This document shows, one piece after another, positions 46,284 through 56,322 of a DNA stretch of 64,000 nt (position 1 is its first letter; every line of letters starts with the position of its first letter). A program made the position numbers and the translations under genes. The notes beneath the pieces are model-generated. The model was not told where the DNA came from. It saw only the letters and a program-made list of their open reading frames with translations, and did not search any database. The DNA comes from Turritopsis dohrnii (Eukaryota; Cnidaria; Hydrozoa; Anthoathecata; Oceaniidae), in the NCBI GenBank assembly GCA_027922465.2, contig BQMF02000586.1, positions 168,918 to 232,917 of the forward strand, given 5' to 3'.

Positions 46284-46751
46284 TCCAGTAAACACAAAAA
46301 CGTCTTCAAGACGTCTTTCAAGATACAAAAAGGACGTCTTTAATACGTCTTTATTTGGTTGAAAGCTGTAACGCTTTTAGACGAGTTCCTTTCAAAGACG
46401 TCTTAAAGCTGTATTAAAGACGTCTTTTTTGCATTTTGAAAGACGTCTTAAAGACGACTTACAGGCGTTTTAAAGACGGCTTTTGCACTCATCTTGAAGA
46501 CATCTTTTATATTCCTCTTAAAGCGTTACACATTTCAACGAAATCGAGACACATTAAAGACATCTTTTTGTATCTTGAAAGAGGTCTTAAAGACGACTTA
46601 AAAACGTTTTAAAGGCGGCTTTTGCGTTCGTCTAAAAGATGTCTTTGAAACTCATTTCAAAGGGTGACAGATTTCGACCAAATATAGACGTATTAAAGAC
46701 GTCCATTTGGTATCTTGAAAGACGTCTTGAAGACGTTTTTGTGTTTACTGG
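46284..46751. mobile_element. Foldback MITE made of GACGTC palindromes, CCAG termini, TA target duplication
   Basis: Starts TCCAGTAAACACAAAAACGTC and ends with the inverse of CCCAGTAAACACAAAAACGTC, with TA outside both ends (46282-46283, 46752-46753). The interior consists of AAGACGTCTT-type palindromic blocks spaced by CTTGAAAGAC. Its design mirrors the AACGTT element at 740-1884 although internal sequences differ. Confidence 0.8.
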
Positions 46752-46753
46752 GT

Positions 46754-47540
46754 ACCTTTCTCAGAGAATAAAGATGAATCGTACATCAACCTAACACTCT
46801 GTTTCATAGATCTTTCAAGTAAGCATCGTTGTCTCTAGAATTAGCCCTAATGTGGCGTTACGTTTTAGAGAATTTTCGAACTCATAATCAAAATCAATTA
46901 AACGTGCCAATGTAGACATGACGGGATACACCCTGGGTATGTTTGTCAGTCGGTTCTATTCTCAAAATATAAAGTACACAGAGACAGATAAAAGCCAAAA
47001 TCGCGACATTTTGCACCCTATTGTTGCACTACACCGTGTTACACTAACCTCGATTCCAAGTTCAAGAAGGTGACCAACTTGGATATTTTTATTTCTAGGC
47101 CTTCCTAAAGGGTTGAGGAACATTTCAAAAACAAGTTTTGATCTTGCTTGTGTTATGTTTTTCATTTAGAAGAACATAAATGAATCGCTTGAAAAATGGT
47201 AAAAAGTGATCGATCGTTGGAGCATGTTATGGCATAGTGATATACATACCCGTGAAGATTTTTAAAAGTCTGAAATTTTGCAAAAAAATTTTTTTGACTA
47301 TACCCGATTGGGGGAATTTTGGGGAACTATGTTTAAAAGAGGGGGAATGTCAGCAGAAATTAGGGGAAATTAAAAAAATTAGGCCAGAAAGGTTTAGAGA
47401 TCGGGGAAACGGATTTGCCCTAATGGTGCGCGCAATAGGCGACATCTGATATATGATTTGGTGGTAGTGGTCAAACCACTATTGTTTATCATCTTGGTGG
47501 GTGTGGTACGTTAGGGCACAGTTCAAATACTATTGCGTTT
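46754..47540. other. No gene seen
   Basis: Short open frames at 46962-47165 (-) and 47237-47449 (+) have no recognisable motif. Confidence 0.35.
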
Positions 47541-47677
47541 ATAGTAGTAGTAGTAGTAGTAGTAGTAGCAGTAGGAGTCCACGAGTTTTAATACGGTATT
47601 GACTTTCGCTGCTACCGTATTAAACTGTGTTTTTGAAAGCCTCTGAGCCACGTTGAGAGGTTTCCACAACTCAAAAT
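47541..47677. repeat. Dispersed repeat, copy 2 (with (TAG)n head)
   Basis: A run of about ten TAG units, then AGTAGGAGTCCACGAGTTTT, AATACGGTATTGACTTTCGC, TGCTACCGTATTAAACTG and GAAAGCCTCTGAG, clearly related to 37060-37186. Confidence 0.7.
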
Positions 47678-48658
47678 ATTCTCCATCACTCAACTATGGT
47701 GGGCAAAAAATGTTTTGATAATTGGCGGAGAACTTTCGGCAAAATTTTTGTATAACTAAACTACAGGGCTCTTACAAGAAAACATGGGTACATTCAAAAA
47801 TTGATACTTCAAAATAGATAAGTTGAAGTCATTATCCAGTTTTTTGAAGTGATAACTGCAATATGAACTGAGTTAGGATAGCCACGTAAAAACATTACCA
47901 AATAAATAAATTAACTGAAATATATCTTTTTATCATAGAAATAAACATGTTTCAGAAGGACAACATACAATAGAGTATTGAGAACTTTGTTGCGAGAACG
48001 GATTTTATTATATTCAAGCATCCGAAGTTATTAAACTCGATATTTCCGTTGTAAATAAAACAGGTGGCGCAAAATGAAACAAGCAAATTTACTTGCTATA
48101 CAAACGTGAAAAGCAGAACTTCAACATCAGTCATCAATCATTTCATAATGCAATAAATTCTAACTAGTACGTAGCTTTAGCTAAAAAATGCCCACGCACA
48201 CAAGAATTCCAATTTGTATACACAGCAAGCTATACATTCCAAGCTATACAACGGAAATAAAAACAATTTTTTTTCGAAAACAAAGGTTTTGGCTGATTGC
48301 GGGCTTGGTAAATGCTATACTTATAGGCTTAAATATTTCGTCAAAGCCAGTTTTTTAGGAAGTCTCAAAGCTGCTCAACACTCACTCAAAATCGTTTTAG
48401 AACTGTCTCGCTTTATGATCACAAGACGAGTAGCATCGAAGCTCCAGTCATAACAATTGTAACATTTAATGCATCGAAACAGGCATAAAATAAACCCTTT
48501 ATTCAAAGAGTTGACATGATGGCATCAATTGAACTTTAGGACAAACTCGATAATTGAAAAACTATTTAATCGGTCAATGGTCATTTAAAGAACAAGCAAT
48601 GTGTTATGAAGTCATTTCTATTGTTTTGAAAGAACAAGGGAGAATGGAGATAAAACTA
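47678..48658. other. No gene seen
   Basis: AT-rich sequence. A 79-codon frame at 48214-48453 lacks recognisable features. Confidence 0.35.
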
Positions 48659-49659
48659 GATGCCCTACCGGGCAGAAGTATTCCTGCAGATGACTGTAAG
48701 ACTTTCTAGAAAGATTTCAGAAAGAACTGATATTAGTTCACGCTTTAAAAAGATATGCATAATGCAGAATGATGTTGCGGTATTTTACATTTTACCTTTT
48801 AACAACGATAACAATTAAACTTTGTTGTCTCATATAAAACTTCAGTCTTGCTTCAATTTAGAGATTTTTTTAAAAAAGAGTTTAATTCAAAGTTGTATTC
48901 CCTAAAGAGTCTTCAAGAAGTAATTAAGTCATAAAAAGTTTGTCGCGTCAAGAAAAGTCTGTGCTTTAAAAGGTGAATGTTTGTTCACGGTTTAAAACAA
49001 TATGCATAATGTGGTATGATGTTCTTTGTGTTTTACAGTTTATCTTGTAGCTGTGAAAGAAGTAATATTTGTTATTTCATATAAACTGCACTGTTTTGCA
49101 TCATTTAGAGATTTTTTCAAAAAGTTTTTTATTCATAGTTATATTCCCTAAAGCATCTTCAAAAAGTAATTAAGTAATGAAAACTTTGTCACATTAAGTT
49201 TTGAAGGGAAAATCTGTGGCGTAAATAGTAATAACTTCGAATTCATTTAATTACATTCCCGAGAGCATCATAAAAGTTAAGAGACTTTGAAAAATTTTGC
49301 CGGAGATCAAGCTTAAAAAGGAACACCGTCAGTTTAAAAATCCATTCGAAAACACTCTTCCGTGGACGTTTCAAAATACTCCTTTTAAAACTATACAGTA
49401 TGAAAATCTTGATGTTGTTTGTACCTGAACTTCATAATAAAAACTTTTACTTGGCCTTGCGAAATAATAAAAATATCTGTGTTTCCTTTTTATCGTCAGC
49501 TTGATAGTATACAAATTTTAGAATCATACAATATTTTAAATTCGACTAGTCAATTAAAAAAGTGGTCATCTATTGATTAATAAAATGGGTATAAACTGAT
49601 GAGGAAGATGAGCTCTGCTTCAAGATTCCAGAGCTTTATAAAAATAGGATAGCTTACCT
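48659..49659. repeat. 1.0-kb duplicated segment, copy A
   Basis: Starts GATGCCCTACCGGGCAGAAG and ends AGGATAGCTTACCT. It reappears at 50249-50954 with an internal deletion of about 0.3 kb. Copy A also contains an older internal duplication: 48750-48975 and 48995-49200 both carry GATATGCATAATG-like and TTCCCTAAAG..TCTTCAA blocks. No ORF. Confidence 0.8.
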
Positions 49660-50248
49660 ACGAACATAAAATAGAAAATTGTATTATATTTAGAAAAAGA
49701 CTAATAGAAACCTTACGCATTTTTTTAAATCGATGTAAGCATACCGTTTTTGTAGTCGTTCATATCTGATTTGAAGCATCAAAAACTGCTTATTTATCAC
49801 GAATAACTACTAAGAGTATTAGTTTCACGTAGATTATCAGTTTGGATCATAAATGTTCTTGATTCTTTTAAGTTTTACAGCCGTACTACAACCTCTTCTA
49901 TATCCATATATTCAACAAAGAAACTTTCACAGATCTACGGATGCTTCTTCGCTTCCATTTTTAAAAGAACTACGGAAAACGTAAGAACGTTGCATAAGAC
50001 TCACATGAAACAACATTTTTACCTTGGCATCTGCGATTTAGCCATATGTTAATTATTCCTTTCACTAGAGCTTATATTTTACACTTTTAGAGTCTTTTCA
50101 AGCAAAGTACTTGTATACAATGAATATAGTGTGAGTTTAGACTGTTAAATCATAAAAAGAATGTAAGTTGGGAACATTAATGATTTGAGTGGCTATTTCC
50201 CATCGACAAATATTGGTTTAGGTTTGGACAGTGAAAAAAACAAAACAA
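49660..50248. other. Spacer between the duplicated segments
   Basis: AT-rich; no gene or clear repeat. Confidence 0.4.
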
Positions 50249-50954
50249 GATGCCCTACCGGCCAGAAGTATTCCTGCAGATGACTAGAAGACATTCTGGA
50301 GGCTTTTCAGAAAGAAAGCAATGTAAGTTCACGCTTTAAAACGATAACAACAATAACAACGATAGCAATTAACTTTGTTGTCTCATATAAAACTTCAGTC
50401 TTGCTTCAATTTAGAGATTTTTTAAAAAAGAATTTAATTCAAAGTTGTATTCCCTAAAGAATCTTCAAGAAGTAATTAAGTAATAAAAAGTTTGTCGCGT
50501 CAAGAAAAGTCTGTGCTTAAGAAGTAATAACTTCGAATTCATTTAATTACATTCTCGAGAGCATCATAAAAGTTAAGAGACTTTGAAAAATTTTGCCGGA
50601 GATCAAGCTTAAAAAGGAACACGGTCAGTTTAAAAATTCATTAGAGAACACTCTTCCGTGGACGTTTCAAAATACTCTTTTTAAAACTATACAGTATGAA
50701 AATCTTGATGTTGTTTGTACCTGAACTTCACAATAAAAACTTTTACTTGGCCTTGCGAAATAATAAAAATATCTGTGTTTCCTTTTTATCGTCAGCTTGA
50801 TAGTATACAAATTTTAGAATCATACAATATTTTAAATTCGACTAGTCAATTAAAGAAGTGGTCATCTATTGATTAATAAAATGGGTATAAGCTGATGAGG
50901 AAGATGAGCTGTGCTTCAAGATTCCAGAGCTTTATAAAAACAGGATAGCTTACC
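50249..50954. repeat. 1.0-kb duplicated segment, copy B (shortened)
   Basis: Matches copy A closely at both ends, lacking roughly 49000-49200. It ends exactly where the first viral-type unit begins (TAGAGATAGGACAGTGC at 50955). Confidence 0.8.
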
Positions 50955-51439
50955 TAGAGATAGGACAGTGCCGATTATAGGACAGAAATTGCATCCCTCC
51001 TAATTATAAGCGAGAATCCCTGTTAATTATTTTCTCATAAACATGAAATATTAACGTGGAAAATCATATGATTTCGGGTATTTCCCTTCATAAAGTTTAA
51101 GCATCACAATGTACTATAGCTATTTACTAATATTATCATCTAAGACCTTTGTTTTATAACGTGATAGGAGTTATGAAACGTGTTCAGCTTTTGTTATGAT
51201 TACATGGCATTTTTTTTATTTTGATTACATGCCAAGTTTTGATTACATAACAAAATTCTCAAATAACAACACGTAAGCAGTTTTAAATATTATTATTATA
51301 ACCACAAACTACTCAGAAATGTAAACAATTAAGTATCTCATAAAAATGTCCAGGGGAAATCCCCAATTGTAGTAAAAAGCATTTTGTAGCAGTTTAAATT
51401 TTATAACATAAATGAGCTAACAATACTCATAACACCCAG

Positions 51440-51510
51440 ATCAGCGTAGTCTAGTGGATAAGAACGCTAACTTGTAACCGCAAGGTCGTGTGTTCGAACC
51501 CCACGCAGTT
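51440..51510 (+). repeat. tRNA-like sequence at head of unit 1
   Basis: Box A TAGTCTAGTGG at 51447-51457 and box B GTTCGAACC at 51492-51500 are spaced as in a tRNA, with a TGT-like anticodon position (CTTGTAA). The anticodon stem does not pair, so it is not a working tRNA. The downstream 200 bp, including CTTGCATGAGTGCGCACTTC, are shared with unit 2, so this is either a tRNA-derived SINE duplicated with the unit or a tRNA-like part of the element. Confidence 0.6.
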
Positions 51511-51780
51511 CGTCTGAGAGGAAGTAGATATACTTCAGCGGTTGTAGATCTCTCATGTTCTGGTTGTTAAACTTGCATGAGTGCGCACTTCCCCGCAGTT
51601 GATTGAATATATCGCGGAACGGTTAGCATTTCGTCTGGGTGATTTATCACTGTCAGGTTTCTCTGGTCCATAGAGACATTCAGGTTAACGTTTTTCGATC
51701 GAAATTCAACAAACGCCAGGCCTTAGAAGTGTCAGCATGTATCCACAATGCCGGCTATTATTGCAAACTACATATGCTGA

Positions 51781-52938
51781 TCAGCGAAATATATACCATC
51801 TACCAAACATCGTGGTTATCGCTAAAATCAAAGCAATTTTCTCTTCTTCGTGAGATGGGAGTGAATCTGTTTGACTCACTCTTTTGTGAACTTCTCTCTG
51901 TGAACTTTTATTTTTTGTTTGTGTTGGAGAGCCAGTCACCTTGTTTGAAATATGATGCTCTTGCATAACATTAATCATTTTATTTCTTCCAAGGCTCAAA
52001 TTCTCATTAGATATGAGAATTTTGTTATTGTAACCAGACACCCCCGACTTGATGTTTAGATTCATGTCACTAGGTAACATGTAAATACCTTCTCCAACTG
52101 AATAATCAACTTTGCTTGAAGCGTAATTTAAAGTATCTTGATAACGTTTAATGTCATCTTGAATATCAACTCTGCGGTTAACAATGTCTTCAAAGTTGTT
52201 CATAAAAACTCTTTGGGCTGTCAAAGCGCTTGAATTATTACCTAAAATAGAAGAACAAGCTGAGGCTTGTGAACTAAGAACAAAATAAGCATATGCTCTA
52301 ACACTCTCTGAAATTTTTACAAGACCTGCTTTTGTAAAGCCTTTAGATTTTTTTATAATCCATCGTGTCATGGAGTCGTCTGTGAAATAACTTAGACCTG
52401 GCGTTGGATAGTCTCTACGTATTTTTTGATACGAGCTGTAAAAATATTGCCCTTTGTATTTTTTAGGATCAGAATCGACACCATATTCACTACAGATTTT
52501 TAAAAACTCTTCTTTGTTATAAGGATTATCGTATTGGTTGAAACTATCTTCAAAAGGTAGAGGTGTCTGCAGACGCTTAATGATTCGTCTAATATGATAA
52601 TAGACGTGAAAACGATATACTGCTCTAATCATAGGAGTAGAGCGACCTTCTTTCAGATGTTCAGAACTGACCCCACAAGCACTTGAAGCACACCAAGTGA
52701 CAAAATTGAGTTGGGTTTGCAATAATTTAAACGGTTGTTCCTGCCAAATTTTCATGCGTTGTTCATTTTCATCCATTTCGTAATTAGTAAAAATGTTGGG
52801 AAAGATCGCAGGAAAAGAACCATTTTTAGAGACAATAATTGTTTGTTTGTATAAATCTTTAGAATTCAATATCTGAAGGTCTTGTCCTCCATTTGGTTTA
52901 TAAAGCGCATTGGAAGCATATTTAAAAATGTTCTCCAT
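51781..52938 (-). CDS. ~385-aa virion-type protein with C-terminal hydrophobic segment, unit 1
   Basis: Starts at ATG 52936-52938 and ends at TGA. Conserved blocks shared with unit 2: FVTW.ASSACGVSSEHL near residue 80-95, FHVYYHIRRIIKRLQTPLP near 112-130, and SALTAQRVFMNNFEDIVNRR near 240. The last 20 residues are hydrophobic (IALILAITTMF) after a basic/Ser-rich linker, so a C-terminal membrane anchor is likely. No known enzyme motif is visible. It is divergent to the minor capsid gene with only 38 bp between the two ATGs. Likely structural or assembly role by context; function unproven. Confidence 0.7.
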   Translation of the reverse strand: MENIFKYASNALYKPNGGQDLQILNSKDLYKQTIIVSKNGSFPAIFPNIFTNYEMDENEQRMKIWQEQPFKLLQTQLNFVTWCASSACGVSSEHLKEGRSTPMIRAVYRFHVYYHIRRIIKRLQTPLPFEDSFNQYDNPYNKEEFLKICSEYGVDSDPKKYKGQYFYSSYQKIRRDYPTPGLSYFTDDSMTRWIIKKSKGFTKAGLVKISESVRAYAYFVLSSQASACSSILGNNSSALTAQRVFMNNFEDIVNRRVDIQDDIKRYQDTLNYASSKVDYSVGEGIYMLPSDMNLNIKSGVSGYNNKILISNENLSLGRNKMINVMQEHHISNKVTGSPTQTKNKSSQREVHKRVSQTDSLPSHEEEKIALILAITTMFGRWYIFR

Positions 52939-52976
52939 TATTTAAAAATATAATCCTCTATTCTCTAATACAAGAA
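52939..52976. promoter_or_regulatory. Divergent promoter region, unit 1
   Basis: Only 38 bp separate the two start codons. It contains TATTTAAAAATATA and TCTATTCTCTAATA, both conserved in unit 2 (59443-59487). It must hold both promoters or they overlap the coding starts. Confidence 0.5.
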
Positions 52977-53525
52977 ATGTATATCACAGTAAATGTTGCA
53001 AAAGGAGAAAAGACCTAATATCTATCTTACCCCATTCAAAATATGGATGGCTCAAAAGAAATTGCATTGCTTGAGATGTTTGCAGACAATGTAACGTATG
53101 AAATAACCGCTCCCCTAAAACTGGCTCTGTCTGTTGGAGAAGGAAAAGGAGAAAAGTGGCTACCACAAAGAACATTCACTAGCAGGGAATTGAAGGGATT
53201 TTTGACAGGCAATGTAGAACTTACCGCGTTAGACAAAAAACCTCAAGTAATCAAAACAAATAAGCTCGCTAACGTAACCAAAATTAATTTGCATCTCTCT
53301 GAACTTGACAACACTCAAAATCTTGAGGATGGACAGCTAAGTGATATTTTAATAACCGTTCCCATCGCTAATTATAGTGACATCACACAGGTTGAGCCTA
53401 AAAACCCTCAGCACAAAAAATTAAAAAATGGTGTATTTCAGTGTCTCACGTTGAAACTCACAGATCAGCGTGGCAATATGCTAAAAGAAGACCTGGGAAG
53501 AACCATTGTTTTGCACATTCGCTAA
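52977..53525 (+). pseudogene. Putative minor capsid (penton-like) protein, unit 1, N-terminal stop
   Basis: The equivalent of the 186-aa gene of unit 2. Its first 13 codons match from ATG 52977, but codon 14 is TAA (53016-53018) where unit 2 has ATA. Translation could restart at ATG 53043, giving 160 residues that keep the conserved NKLANVTKINLHLSELDNTQ block and the C-terminal VLHIR. A predicted beta-rich protein placed directly before the major capsid gene, as single-jelly-roll pentons are in many related viruses. The role is inferred from position. The difference from unit 2 is either a disabling mutation or an altered start. Confidence 0.55.
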
Positions 53526-53568
53526 ACCGAGATAAAAAGAAATAATAAATTACATATCATAATTAATA

Positions 53569-54888
53569 ATGGAGTATGGAAAAAGATTAAATCCAGAACG
53601 TTCACTTAGAACTGCCCGCGGTGAAAAAGGCTCTCGTCAAAAAGTAATTGTCACGCACAATCCGAGTGAGATCGACCAAAATCAGCTATTGTTGGTTAGA
53701 TTTCCAAATTTAGGAAGCGATGATGTTATTATTCCAGGAACAACTAATCTAAGTTTTGATATTGAACTCGAATCGAAAGCTGACTCAAAAAGAACATTGG
53801 TCAGTAACATTGAGAGAGCTATCGTTAAAAAGTTGGCTGTCAAGTTCGAAGGTAGCGAGATATTGAGTATCGATGACTTTGATCTTTTTGGGTGTTACAG
53901 AGATTTATGGTTAACCAAGTTTGAAAAGAGAAACTCGATAAGACAGGGTATCATCATCGACGATGGGTGTACAGAAAATTGTATGAAATTAAGGATTGGT
54001 GCTTCTGATAAAGACACCACTGATGCAGAAGACAAGGCCATTGCTGACACCTATAAAAACAAGTTTGTCATTCCACTTGACTTTGAGATGTTAGATAGTA
54101 CTATCCCATATTATCAAGCGGGTTTAGGGAATAGGTTATGCTGCGAGATCACATTTCACGATTATAACCGAGTTGTTTATTCTGACCCCCCAACTTCTGC
54201 CGCAGGTCAAAGAAAAACCCCAGACGGTAAATACAAAATATCTAACATCTCACTTGAATATGAGATTGTGACACACTCCACATTGGCTAGACAAATCACA
54301 TCTGAATACGAAAACATGGCTTTGCTCTATGATAGGATTTTGCGGCACAGACAAATTAGAGTAAACAAGTCAGACACAACGTGGAATTGGTCATTCAACA
54401 CACCTGCCAAATCTTTGAAGGGTATCTTAGTTCTGTTTGAAGAAGAAGAAGAATCCTACAAGCGAGATACCGGTAAATTCTACAATCCAAAGATCAAAAA
54501 GGTATCAGTCATCGTTGAAGGCAAGCCTAACCAACTTTTTGCTCAAGGGATGCAGCCGTTTGAACAATACAATGAGATTTGCAAGTATTTTGCTGAAGGA
54601 AAACCAAAAGATAATAGCGTCGGCGAAAACCGAAAGCGGCCGAGATTACATGATGTAAAAGTCTCTGATTACTTGACAAAAAAGTATGCTCTATGGTTAG
54701 ATTTCAGAACAATTGATGAGAATGTCTTGCATGGGACCGGTCGAAAGATTGAAAATGCGAGTGAAGGCATCACCTTACAGATTGAAAAGACAGCTGAAAC
54801 TGCAGGAAACTTAAACGCTTATATATATCTAATAATGGACGCTCAATTAAACATACAAGACGGTCAACTTATGTCTGCATTATATTAG
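53569..54888 (+). CDS. Putative double-jelly-roll major capsid protein, unit 1
   Basis: 439 residues from ATG (MEYGKRLNPERSLRTARG) to TAG. It is beta-rich throughout, with NQLLLVRFPNLGSDDVIIPG, a SFDIELES strand early, FVIPLDFEMLDSTIPYYQAG with a F/Y-rich turn in the middle (about 173-192) and LNAYIYLIMDAQLNIQDGQ at the end. The FVIPL...YYQAGLGNRL block before a second strand set resembles double-jelly-roll capsid proteins of Polinton/PLV-type viruses and related invertebrate proteins. Size fits a small DJR capsid. It sits between the penton-like gene and the packaging ATPase, the classical order. In the first 71 codons 12 of 13 changes against unit 2 are silent. Confidence 0.68.
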   Translation: MEYGKRLNPERSLRTARGEKGSRQKVIVTHNPSEIDQNQLLLVRFPNLGSDDVIIPGTTNLSFDIELESKADSKRTLVSNIERAIVKKLAVKFEGSEILSIDDFDLFGCYRDLWLTKFEKRNSIRQGIIIDDGCTENCMKLRIGASDKDTTDAEDKAIADTYKNKFVIPLDFEMLDSTIPYYQAGLGNRLCCEITFHDYNRVVYSDPPTSAAGQRKTPDGKYKISNISLEYEIVTHSTLARQITSEYENMALLYDRILRHRQIRVNKSDTTWNWSFNTPAKSLKGILVLFEEEEESYKRDTGKFYNPKIKKVSVIVEGKPNQLFAQGMQPFEQYNEICKYFAEGKPKDNSVGENRKRPRLHDVKVSDYLTKKYALWLDFRTIDENVLHGTGRKIENASEGITLQIEKTAETAGNLNAYIYLIMDAQLNIQDGQLMSALY

Positions 54889-54892
54889 TAAA

Positions 54893-55498
54893 ATGGACAC
54901 ACTTTACATGAAAGAGCCTCACACAGCATTATTCGTTGGACCAACATCGTGCGGTAAAACTGCCCATGTTGTAAAATTATTAGAAAACTGTTACTATGAT
55001 CACTTTGATTTCATCGTGATTATATGTCCCACCTTGAGGTGGAATCAGACTTACAGAGATCGGAAGTGGTTCTGGAATGACAGCTATGTGATTTTAATTG
55101 AACCGGAAGGATCTTTGTATGAATGGATTAAGAAAATGGACTTTTTCTGTGCTGGATACAAAACCTTATTCCTCGTTGATGACATCATCGCTGATGAAAA
55201 ATTGGACAAAAAGAGACAGTGTTTGCTTGAATTGGCAATTAGTGGTAGACATCGAAATCATTCGCTATGGTTACTCACACAATCATACACGGCTATACCT
55301 AAAAATTTACGACGGCAAGCTAAAATGTTATATGTGTGGCATCCAAAAGATAGAAACGATCTAGCCACTATACATGAAGAGAATGATGTCATTGATTCGC
55401 GAGAAGAATTGAAAAATGTCAAAGAAAAACTGAAAATAGGGAAACACGCGTGTCTAGTCATGAGAATGGAACACCCAAGAACGTATGTGATTTGCTGA
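54893..55498 (+). CDS. A32/FtsK-like genome-packaging ATPase, unit 1
   Basis: 201 residues. Walker A is FVGPTSCGKT (residues 14-23), Walker B TLFLVDDII (91-99), and a sensor-like LWLLTQSY (125-132) follows GRHRNHS, the pattern of A32-type packaging ATPases of DNA viruses with double-jelly-roll capsids. It would pump DNA into the procapsid. The ATG follows the capsid stop TAG after only four bases (TAG TAAA ATG), in both units, which suggests shared expression. ATPase length is short, as in Polinton-like viruses. Confidence 0.85.
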   Translation: MDTLYMKEPHTALFVGPTSCGKTAHVVKLLENCYYDHFDFIVIICPTLRWNQTYRDRKWFWNDSYVILIEPEGSLYEWIKKMDFFCAGYKTLFLVDDIIADEKLDKKRQCLLELAISGRHRNHSLWLLTQSYTAIPKNLRRQAKMLYVWHPKDRNDLATIHEENDVIDSREELKNVKEKLKIGKHACLVMRMEHPRTYVIC

Positions 55499-55558
55499 TC
55501 AGGTTGATGTTATTTGTTACATGACTCTTGTAACAAAGCTATAAGACTTGCAAGACTG
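55499..55558. other. ATPase 3' region, PPP1R15-like ORF absent in unit 1
   Basis: Directly after the ATPase the sequence matches unit 2 (GTTGATATATTTGTTACATGACT) but the 300-400 bp with the 83-aa gene of unit 2 are missing; the 44-bp repeats follow at once. Confidence 0.6.
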
Positions 55559-55663
55559 TTATAAGAAGATAGCAAACTCTTGTACAGCAAATTACAGCAA
55601 AATTATAAGAAGATAGCAAACTCTTATACAGCAAATTACAGCAAAATTATAAGAGAATATAAG
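55559..55663. repeat. 44-bp tandem repeats, unit 1 (two full copies plus partial)
   Basis: Unit TTATAAGAAGATAGCAAACT... at 55559-55602 and 55603-55646, then a partial copy at 55647. Each contains TTATAAGA and, inverted, TCTTATA/TCTTGTA, so each repeat has a palindromic core. Candidate origin, or a late promoter array. Confidence 0.75.
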
Positions 55664-55686
55664 AAAATTATGACAAGCACAACAAA

Positions 55687-55782
55687 ATGATACAATATGT
55701 CAACTTCATGTTATTAAGCATACTGCTGGTCTCGCTATTTTGATTTTATTCTGTATTAAAAAAATACCTCTCTCTAATAAAA
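55687..55782 (+). pseudogene. Small membrane-peptide leader, stopped in unit 1
   Basis: From ATG 55687 the frame encodes MIQYVNFMLLSILLVSLF and then hits TGA (55741-55743). In unit 2 the matching frame is open and runs on into the next gene. The hydrophobic stretch would be a signal anchor. Confidence 0.5.
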
Positions 55783-56322
55783 ATGGCGGAAACAGCGATC
55801 GATAATTTAATCGGCTACGATATTCCAGGTGAATTCCCACCACCACCTTCAGATGGTAAAAAGCAAAAATTGCTCGAGTGTGTCTTAACTGGAAATAGCA
55901 AGCTATACTTAGGGAAAATGTACACGGAAGAGCAAATTAACAAACTCAAAGATGAAGAGGTAGAAAAACTTTTTAGTATTTACGAGGCTAAACTATCAGG
56001 TCAAATGGTAAAATCCTTGGGGAAATCACTCATACGCACTTATTCCATGGGAGCTTGTGCAACGTTAGGAATAAACAATCAAGATGCATTGAGCAATGAC
56101 TTGGAAACTGACCCCTTCTTAAACTCTGCTCTTCAAAGATTTACATGTGACTTATATTATAAATTCGGCTCATTATTAGCACCACTCAGTGTTGGACTTA
56201 TTACCGGGAGGCATTACCTTAATGGAATAAATTTAAATAAATCCGATGATAATATAAATACAGCAGATAATAAAAATGTCAGAAGAACAGAATCCCATTC
56301 AAGTGACAACGAAAAACCCTAA
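55783..56322 (+). CDS. 179-aa conserved protein, function unknown, unit 1
   Basis: Starts ATG 55783, 13 codons after a CTCTCTAATAAAAATGG context. Blocks: KLYLGKMYTEEQINKLKDEE, EAKLSGQMVKSLGKSLIRTY, DPFLNSALQRFTCDLYYKFG and PLSVGLITGRHY. Alpha-helical look, no enzyme motif. Probably a virion or assembly protein by position. Its last 47 bases overlap the next ORF in another frame. Confidence 0.7.
   Translation: MAETAIDNLIGYDIPGEFPPPPSDGKKQKLLECVLTGNSKLYLGKMYTEEQINKLKDEEVEKLFSIYEAKLSGQMVKSLGKSLIRTYSMGACATLGINNQDALSNDLETDPFLNSALQRFTCDLYYKFGSLLAPLSVGLITGRHYLNGINLNKSDDNINTADNKNVRRTESHSSDNEKP

Noticed and set aside
51440..51510. Functional tRNA-Thr gene
   Set aside because: The TGT position fits, but the anticodon stem and acceptor pairing fail in both copies.
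54437..54658. Small plus frame within the capsid gene (also 60964-61182)
   Set aside because: Present in both units only because the capsid gene is conserved; no start context, and the changes do not preserve this frame specially.
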